Shown here piece after piece: positions 1-4,566 of a DNA stretch of 5,381 nucleotides (position 1 is its first letter; each line of letters opens with the position of its first letter). The notes below the pieces were generated by a model. That model saw only the letters and a list, made by a program, of their open reading frames with translations, did not search any database and had not been told where the DNA came from. The translations under genes were made by a program, and so were the position numbers. This DNA comes from an uncultured Porphyromonadaceae bacterium (GTDB taxonomy: Bacteria > Bacteroidota > Bacteroidia > Bacteroidales > Muribaculaceae), in assembly GCA_947174735.1 (NCBI GenBank), contig CAMWKC010000172.1:1-5381 (forward strand). The letters are read 5' to 3'.

Positions 1-150
1 ACTCAGAGCAGTGATGCTGTGAGCAGGATATTTTACATATTCATACGCCGCGGGGTAGATTCTACCATTGCTCGTTTTACTATGTCGGGCTGTGGTAGGC
101 CTCTTAGAGCGGAACGAGCAAGGTGTGGCTCCCCGTTTTTCGTTTTATTT
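1..150 (+). ncRNA. Candidate structured RNA, 3' part, ending in a T-rich terminator-like tract
   Basis: No convincing protein is encoded here. Three nested signals suggest a folded plus-strand RNA. First, positions 2-10 pair with 15-23 (one G-G mismatch) around GTGA (11-14), a GNRA tetraloop. Second, TTGCTCGTT at 68-76 is perfectly complementary to AACGAGCAA at 113-121, and 64-66 (ACC) can pair with 122-124 (GGT) across a bulged A. Third, CGGGG at 51-55 pairs with CCCCG at 131-135, which runs straight into TTTTTCGTTTTATTT. Inside the long helix, 78-83 can pair with 92-97 using wobbles, and CTC/GAG can form a small hairpin near 101-109. The T tract follows the stem only on the plus strand, which sets the orientation. 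The first hairpin touches the window edge, so the 5' end may lie outside. It could be an independent small RNA or a leader of the ABC operon. I saw no match to RNase P RNA, tmRNA or SRP RNA. A 6S-like RNA is possible but not shown. Confidence 0.42.
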
Positions 151-174
151 CCTTCTTTGTCGGGAATCGTAAAA

Positions 175-210
175 TATGAATATAATCAAATATGTATGGA
201 TATAATCAAA
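175..210 (+). repeat. 20-bp-period direct duplication of the ATPase start region
   Basis: The 16-base block at 175-190 recurs at 195-210 with one mismatch: ATGAATATAATCAAA upstream and ATGGATATAATCAAA at the true start. The second copy carries the ATPase start codon (196) and its first codons, MDIIK. The first copy has an ATG at 176 that would read MNIIK but is out of frame. It gives a nine-codon reading frame that stops at TAA 203-205, just inside the real gene. The period of 20 is not a multiple of three, so the upstream copy cannot be an alternative start for the same protein. It may be a simple tandem duplication scar, an overlapping short upstream reading frame, or a two-turn protein-binding site. 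Confidence 0.7.
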
Positions 211-1149
211 GCTGAAAACATCACCAAACGGTTTACCAACCATGTCGCTCTTGACAACGTGAGTGTCAATATTCCCGAGGGCTCGATTTACGGTCTGCTC
301 GGTCCCAACGGTGCAGGTAAAACAACCCTGATACGTATTATAAATCATATTACTGCTCCTGATCAGGGACAAGTGCTTTTTGACGGACATCAGCTTACAG
401 CCGAAGATGTTGTCAATATAGGGTATCTTCCCGAAGAACGCGGCCTGTACAAAAAGATGAAAGTAGGTGAACAGGCTCTTTTCTTCGCTAAGCTCAAGGG
501 TCTGAAAACCCGAGAAGCCACAGAACAGCTACGCATGTGGTTCGAGCGCTTCGGCATACTTGATTGGTGGAATAGAAAAGTCGAAGAACTATCGAAAGGT
601 ATGGCACAGAAAGTACAATTTATCGTTACTGTATTGCATCGTCCCAAACTGCTGATTTTCGATGAGCCGTTTTCAGGTTTCGACCCCATCAATGCTGAAT
701 TGCTCAAAAACGAGATTCTGCGTCTACGCGACGAGGGTGCGACTGTAATCTTTTCCACACACAATATGGAAAGTGTCGAAGCTCTCTGCGACAACTTTAC
801 CCTTATCAACCGTTCGCACAATATCCTTTCGGGCAATGTAGCCGAAATCCGCCGCGAGATGGGACGCAATCATTACCGCCTCGCTTTTCAGGGTGTACCG
901 GCCACACTTCTTGAACGTCTCGGCGACCGTGTGGTAAGCCATACTATGGGTAAACCTGAACTTACTCATAACGGACCGATATTCAAAGCTGAGTTTACTC
1001 TCAAGGAGGATGTAGCTATGCACGATTTCATCTCACTGGCTAATGATACAGTCGAAATAGTAACTTTCGACCGTGCCTTACCGTCTATGAACGAAATTTT
1101 TATCAGGACTGTCGAACAGTCTAACGCTACTCCGCCGGCACAACAGTGA
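196..1149 (+). CDS. ABC exporter ATP-binding subunit, NatA/YhaQ type
   Basis: This is the cytoplasmic ATPase of an ABC-2 type exporter and would drive the membrane subunit encoded just downstream. Of 317 residues, the visible motifs are Walker A GPNGAGKT (36-43), the ABC signature LSKGM (132-136), Walker B LLIFDEP (152-158), D-loop SGFD (160-163) and H-loop His189. The Q-loop region reads GYLPEERGLY (76-85), with Glu where many ABC proteins have Gln. That form is common in the NatA/YhaQ (COG4152) branch. Residues from about 215 to 305 fit the C-terminal DUF4162-like accessory domain of this branch. I chose ATG 196 because the protein then starts with a standard ABC beta strand. The frame is open back to a GTG at 19, but that would add 59 residues with no family resemblance, translated from the structured RNA. 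No Shine-Dalgarno sequence is seen, as is usual in Bacteroidetes. Substrate unknown: Na+ efflux is known for NatAB, but peptides or drugs are equally possible. Confidence 0.93.
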   Translation: MDIIKAENITKRFTNHVALDNVSVNIPEGSIYGLLGPNGAGKTTLIRIINHITAPDQGQVLFDGHQLTAEDVVNIGYLPEERGLYKKMKVGEQALFFAKLKGLKTREATEQLRMWFERFGILDWWNRKVEELSKGMAQKVQFIVTVLHRPKLLIFDEPFSGFDPINAELLKNEILRLRDEGATVIFSTHNMESVEALCDNFTLINRSHNILSGNVAEIRREMGRNHYRLAFQGVPATLLERLGDRVVSHTMGKPELTHNGPIFKAEFTLKEDVAMHDFISLANDTVEIVTFDRALPSMNEIFIRTVEQSNATPPAQQ

Positions 1150-1190
1150 CACAACCGATTTTCTAAATAAATAAAAACTGACTGACACCA

Positions 1191-2513
1191 ATGAGTTCTA
1201 ATATAGGAATCATAATATCGCGTGAGGTACGCGAACGTGTGGTAAAGAAAAGTTTTATAATCACCACCCTGCTCACACCTCTCATTATGGTACTGCTCTG
1301 GGCTGCTCCGGTCCTTATTATGGAATTTTCAACTCCATCGGACAAAAATATGGCTGTCATAGACGAGAGTGGTATAATCTTTCCCGAACTTGTAAAAAAT
1401 GCGGACGATATGTCCTATCTGACTTTGTCACATACTGACATGCCGCTTGACTCCGCTCTGCATGATGACCGTTACGACGCTGTACTGTTCATAAATTCCG
1501 ATGTGGTTTCTAATCCGCAGAACGTCATGCTCTACACTCACGAATCGGGTTCGATGGAGGTAGAAGGACTGCTGAACCGCGTCATCTCGAAAACTGTCGA
1601 AGACAGACGTCTGGAAAAATACAATATAGATAATCTCTCTGAGATACTTGACGAGATAAGTGTCAACACATCTATCCGCACTCTGCGTATTACTGATGAC
1701 GGCAGCGAAAAAGACGTATCATCAATGACTTCTTTTATGCTTGGTCTGGGTATGACCTTTATTCTATATATGTTCCTGCTTATCTACGGACAGATGGTCA
1801 TGACCTCTATAATCGAGGAGAAGAACAACCGTGTGCTTGAGCTTGTGGTCTCATCTGTCAAGCCTCTGCAGCTTATGTTAGGCAAGATAATAGGTGTGGG
1901 CCTTGTGGCTGTGATACAGATTGTGCTGTGGTGCGCACTCATGTGTTTGGTAAGTGCATTCCTTATGCCAATTATCATGCCTGCCGGTATGAGCGAAGAG
2001 ATAGCCTTGATGAACAGCGGCAGCCTTGATATGGCTACCTCAGCATTTGACCCGGATATACTCAAGGCCGTAGCTCTATTCTCGTCGGTAGGTTATTTGC
2101 TTAAACTCTTTATGTATCTGACACTGTTCCTTATCGGTGGCTTCCTGTTCTATGCAGCTATTTTCGCTGCAATAGGTTCGTCGGTTGATAATGTGCAGGA
2201 CGCCTCTCAGTTGCAGACATTTGCCATAATGCCGATACTTGTAGCTCTGGTATTCGGTCTTTCAGTAGGTAATGACCCTAACACTACCATAGCTCTGTGG
2301 CTGTCTATGATTCCTTTCACATCGCCTATGGTAATGCTTTCACGTATACCTTTTGATATACCTTCATGGCAGATATGGGTATCGCTTGTTATACTCTACG
2401 TATCGTTTGTAGGCATGACTTGGATAGCAGCTAAGATATATCGTGTCGGAATCTTCATGTACGGTAAAAAGCCTAACATCAAAGACCTTATACGTTGGGC
2501 CCGCTATAAATAA
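1191..2513 (+). CDS. ABC-2 type exporter permease, NatB/YhaP type
   Basis: This is the membrane subunit of the exporter, paired with the ATPase whose stop lies 41 bases upstream; the two are almost certainly one transcript. The 440 residues show the NatB/YhaP (COG1668, ABC2_membrane_3) plan. A first hydrophobic segment lies at about 22-45, followed by a large polar domain (about 46-178) predicted outside the membrane. A C-terminal bundle has hydrophobic stretches near 181-203, 232-262, 305-329, 343-361, 366-384 and 395-416. The cytoplasmic motif IIEEKNNRVLELVVSSVKP (207-225), after the second membrane segment, is the typical EEK-x-x-R-x-x-E coupling region. The protein begins with a short basic amphipathic stretch (REVRERVVKK, 11-20), also typical. 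Length is normal and no key part is missing. The large extracytoplasmic loop probably shapes substrate choice, but the substrate cannot be read from the sequence. Confidence 0.92.
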   Translation: MSSNIGIIISREVRERVVKKSFIITTLLTPLIMVLLWAAPVLIMEFSTPSDKNMAVIDESGIIFPELVKNADDMSYLTLSHTDMPLDSALHDDRYDAVLFINSDVVSNPQNVMLYTHESGSMEVEGLLNRVISKTVEDRRLEKYNIDNLSEILDEISVNTSIRTLRITDDGSEKDVSSMTSFMLGLGMTFILYMFLLIYGQMVMTSIIEEKNNRVLELVVSSVKPLQLMLGKIIGVGLVAVIQIVLWCALMCLVSAFLMPIIMPAGMSEEIALMNSGSLDMATSAFDPDILKAVALFSSVGYLLKLFMYLTLFLIGGFLFYAAIFAAIGSSVDNVQDASQLQTFAIMPILVALVFGLSVGNDPNTTIALWLSMIPFTSPMVMLSRIPFDIPSWQIWVSLVILYVSFVGMTWIAAKIYRVGIFMYGKKPNIKDLIRWARYK

Positions 2514-2530
2514 ATTTACACAGATATATT

Positions 2531-2538
2531 TATTTTTG
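2531..2538 (+). promoter_or_regulatory. Candidate Bacteroidetes -7 element upstream of crcB
   Basis: TATTTTTG matches the Bacteroidetes primary sigma factor -7 consensus TAnnTTTG exactly. It sits just after the permease stop and 116 bases before the crcB start. A second, 7-of-8 match (TATTTTTA) lies at 2562-2569, with a TTTG 23 bases upstream (2535-2538) that could act as a rather distant -33 element. The first site has no good -33 partner. The region is very AT rich, so chance matches are likely. Either site would place the 2581-2621 hairpin in the crcB leader. I found no better promoter between that hairpin and crcB. Confidence 0.3.
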
Positions 2539-2560
2539 AGTATTTTTTAAAATACTTAAA
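2535..2560. repeat. AT-rich palindrome between the ABC operon and crcB
   Basis: AGTATTTT at 2539-2546 and AAAATACT at 2549-2556 are perfect inverse copies separated by two T bases. The pairing extends outward to 2535 and 2560 with one G-T wobble, giving 12-bp arms. It lies directly after the permease stop and overlaps a TAnnTTTG element. With only two central bases and no GC, it is a weaker RNA terminator than the hairpin at 2581-2621. It could instead be a DNA operator or part of a composite terminator. Confidence 0.45.
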
Positions 2561-2580
2561 CTATTTTTACATAACTTATG

Positions 2581-2621
2581 TTGATAAAGCAGACATCCAC
2601 TATGAATGTCTGCTTTATCAA
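2581..2621 (+). terminator. Perfect 16-bp hairpin after the ABC operon
   Basis: TTGATAAAGCAGACAT (2581-2596) and ATGTCTGCTTTATCAA (2606-2621) are exact inverse copies around a nine-base loop. Only TTTA follows, so the U tract is short, but strong hairpins with weak U tracts are common Bacteroidetes terminators. It lies 67 bases after the permease stop and 32 before crcB, so the likely role is ending the ABC transcript. If crcB is read from the promoter candidates upstream, the same stem would instead be a leader hairpin for crcB. Confidence 0.6.
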
Positions 2622-2653
2622 TTTACTGAATTTAATCTATAAAAAACACTGTT

Positions 2654-3025
2654 ATGTTCAAAGAAATTATTATTGCTGGTTGCGGAGGTTTTGTAGGTAC
2701 TGCCGGACGTTATTTAGTAGGTAAATGGTCAGCCGGTATGTGGCATGGAGCTTTTCCAATGGGTACATTCCTTGTCAATATTATAGGCTGTTTTATTATA
2801 GGTCTTTTCTTCGGTCTGCTTGAACATGCCAAGGTAATGACCCCAAGTGAGAACGTACTGCTTATCACCGGTTTCTGCGGTGGTTTCACTACTTTCTCTT
2901 CATTCGCTGATGATATGTGGGTACTTGGTTCGAAAGGCGATTGGGCTACATTCGCTATTTATCTTGGCCTTAGCGTAGTATTAGGTATACTCTGTGTATG
3001 GGCAGGCCGTGCTATAATCCGCTGA
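2654..3025 (+). CDS. crcB: Fluoride ion channel CrcB/Fluc
   Basis: CrcB (Fluc) proteins are small inner-membrane channels that work as antiparallel dimers and let cytoplasmic fluoride leak out, protecting enolase and pyrophosphatase. The 123 residues have the family length and four hydrophobic segments (about 3-23, 34-56, 66-87 and 98-121). Family motifs are intact: GGFVGTAGRYL (11-21), the GTFLVNIIGCF segment (37-47) with the pore asparagine N42, and GFCGGFTTFSSF (73-84) with the phenylalanine box F78/F81/F84 and the Gly-Thr region that binds the central Na+ in characterised homologues. ATG 2654 gives the normal N-terminus. It appears to be a single copy, so it would form a homodimer. It is monocistronic, with a hairpin before it and a long terminator after it. 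I see no fluoride riboswitch in the 140 bases upstream. Confidence 0.96.
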   Translation: MFKEIIIAGCGGFVGTAGRYLVGKWSAGMWHGAFPMGTFLVNIIGCFIIGLFFGLLEHAKVMTPSENVLLITGFCGGFTTFSSFADDMWVLGSKGDWATFAIYLGLSVVLGILCVWAGRAIIR

Positions 3026-3030
3026 CACGA

Positions 3031-3116
3031 TAATACTTACAATAGGATAAAAACCACAGGCAGGTATCTCATCGATAAGATACTTGCCTGTGGTTTTTAT
3101 CCTATTGTAAGTATTA
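3031..3116. terminator. Bidirectional terminator hairpin with 39-bp arms
   Basis: Bases 3031-3069 pair with 3078-3116 over 39 positions with a single G-T wobble (3063/3084), leaving an eight-base loop that contains ATCGAT. The core is a GC-rich stem (CCACAGGCAGG and its partner) flanked by an A tract at 3049-3053 and a T tract at 3094-3098. On both strands the stem is therefore followed by five U residues, the classic intrinsic terminator form. It fills nearly the whole gap between crcB (ends 3025) and the convergent peptidase gene (ends 3132), so it should stop both transcripts. The outer 15 to 20 bp on each side exceed what termination needs. Confidence 0.9.
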
Positions 3117-3131
3117 AGCTCGCTGTCGTAA

Positions 3132-4364
3132 TCAGCCTTTGAACTTGGCAGATATTGATTTCGGAACAGCATTACGGTTAACCATCACTGAGATAGTCTT
3201 CTCAAGGAAATAAGGTTCGGATACGTAGAAATAGCCATCATAAATCTGGTTGGTATCCCATGAGTTCTTGACTTTGTAGTAACGGTTGCCTTCCTGATCG
3301 GTAGCTATACCGAGGATTACCATGCCATGATCATCGGTGGTCTGCTTGTTTTCAAAAGACTTCTGACGCATTTCCTGTGTTACGGTCTTCTCCTTTACAG
3401 GGCCTTTTATATCAAAAGCCGACTTTTCACGATCACTGTCGGAAAGCTTTACCCAACGTGAAAGCTCGGTACCGTCCATATCCTCTTCTGATTTGGGTTC
3501 CGGATTGACGGCATAGCCCTGACGCCATTTGAAGCCGCCTTCAGAAACGTCAGCAGCCCAACCGACAGTATAGCCGTTATCAAGAGCATTATCCACAATA
3601 GCTTTCAATTCCTCCATAGGTACATTCTGGCATGTTGACCACTGCCAGTTGTCAGCTATTTCTAATGCGAAAGGTGTATAGAAGGGATGATGGGTATAGC
3701 TTGTAATATTGATAAAATCATCAGGATTAATACCCATAGCCTTGGCAAACGACTGCGGTGTGTAAGTCTTACCGTTATAAGTGAACGTTTCGGGTACTTC
3801 ACCTAAATAAGAATCAAGCACAGCAATATATCCTTTCAGCCAGGCATCACTCAGTGTCTTGTTACCGTTACGCAGCACGGCATCCAGATAAGAGGTCAGT
3901 ATATCAGCCATCTCATAGTGTGAGTGTTTCTTCTCACCATACTCAAGACCTGCATATACTTCCTCTGGCACAACACCATAATTACGGGCCGAATAAAGAA
4001 CATCGGCAAAACCACCGCCCTGTGCGAAATTAATTTTGCCATCAGTCATTATATATTTCTTCGCCTTATCGATGTAGCAGTTACGCACACAATACATCTC
4101 AGACAGATCAAGTTCAGGACCACCCTGACGCAGGACCTCCTCTTCAAGTACACTTGTACCCGAGAAACTCCAGCATGTACCGCTCTTGTTCTGGTCCTTG
4201 ACCGGTGTCGTAGGCAATACCTTAATGTCAGTAAATGTAAAACCCGTAGAATCCGGATCAACAACACCCGGGTCAGCGTCCGCAGGCGCCATCATATAAG
4301 TACCGGCAGCGTTAGCCGACAGCATGGCCAACAGAGCAGCCGATGCGATAAAGAGATGCTTCAT
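3132..4364 (-). CDS. Exported C1-family cysteine peptidase, bleomycin hydrolase/aminopeptidase C type
   Basis: This is a papain-fold cysteine peptidase predicted to act outside the cytoplasm. Residues 1-19 form a signal peptide: MKH, a hydrophobic core, and an ANA cleavage site (17-19). The catalytic set is complete: oxyanion-hole Gln58 and nucleophile Cys64 in PVKDQNKSGTCWSFS (54-68), His346 in DDHGM, and Asn367 in KNSWD. The Cys-to-His gap of about 280 residues is far larger than in papain (about 135) and fits the C1B bleomycin hydrolase/PepC branch (COG3579). Segments such as NFAQGGGF (112-119) and SYTHHPFYTPFALE (222-235) resemble the secreted C1 peptidases I know from Bacteroidales. Classic PepC and bleomycin hydrolase are cytoplasmic hexamers with aminopeptidase activity, so export implies peptide trimming in the periplasm or outside. 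The signal lacks a lipobox. Its substrate is unknown. The gene is alone on its strand with its own promoter candidate. Confidence 0.93.
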   Translation of the reverse strand: MKHLFIASAALLAMLSANAAGTYMMAPADADPGVVDPDSTGFTFTDIKVLPTTPVKDQNKSGTCWSFSGTSVLEEEVLRQGGPELDLSEMYCVRNCYIDKAKKYIMTDGKINFAQGGGFADVLYSARNYGVVPEEVYAGLEYGEKKHSHYEMADILTSYLDAVLRNGNKTLSDAWLKGYIAVLDSYLGEVPETFTYNGKTYTPQSFAKAMGINPDDFINITSYTHHPFYTPFALEIADNWQWSTCQNVPMEELKAIVDNALDNGYTVGWAADVSEGGFKWRQGYAVNPEPKSEEDMDGTELSRWVKLSDSDREKSAFDIKGPVKEKTVTQEMRQKSFENKQTTDDHGMVILGIATDQEGNRYYKVKNSWDTNQIYDGYFYVSEPYFLEKTISVMVNRNAVPKSISAKFKG

Positions 4365-4438
4365 GATATGTATAGATTTTGATTAGAATCAATCTGTAAC
4401 GACTATCCTTACCTCACTGAGGCAGAACCATACAGCTG

Positions 4439-4446
4439 CAAAATTA
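4439..4446 (-). promoter_or_regulatory. Candidate -7 promoter element for the C1 peptidase gene
   Basis: On the minus strand this reads TAATTTTG, an exact TAnnTTTG match, 74 bases before the peptidase start. Upstream lies a T-rich stretch (4451-4467) but no clean TTTG at the usual -33 distance. Transcription would start near 4432 and leave a leader of roughly 65 to 70 bases. That leader contains the palindrome TTGATTAGAATCAA (4379-4392, read on the plus strand), a possible operator. The rest of the 202-base gap to the neighbouring gene (4365-4566) shows no reading frame or clear terminator for that gene, so some read-through into the peptidase gene is possible. Confidence 0.5.
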
Positions 4447-4566
4447 GCGAATTTTTTTCAGAAAAAACATATATGCCCCTATTTCATCACTTAAACTCAC
4501 GGATATTACAGTTCCTTTCAGGACACAGAATAAGAAACATAAAGTTGATACGCTCTTTTGTTTTAA

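Noticed and set aside
153..190. Promoter-like TTTG at 156-159 and TATAATCA at 181-188 before the ATPase
   Set aside because: TATAATCA is a poor match to TAnnTTTG and would leave almost no leader before ATG 196. It is better explained as part of the direct duplication.
19..195. Extension of the ATPase reading frame to a GTG at 19, adding 59 residues
   Set aside because: The added residues resemble no ABC domain, are rich in Arg/Cys/Phe, and overlap a well-supported RNA fold and its T tract. ATG 196 gives a standard ABC N-terminus.
1150..1190. Separate promoter between the ATPase and permease genes
   Set aside because: The 41-base gap has no TAnnTTTG element or hairpin; co-transcription is the simpler reading.
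3924..4382. 152-residue plus-strand open frame opposite the peptidase gene
   Set aside because: It lies antisense to a gene with intact catalytic motifs and has no recognisable domain. Its length reflects the codon pattern of the real gene.
4511..4525. Small inverted repeat TCCT/AGGA as a terminator for the AlbA-type gene
   Set aside because: Only four pairs with a three-base loop and no U tract; too weak to call.
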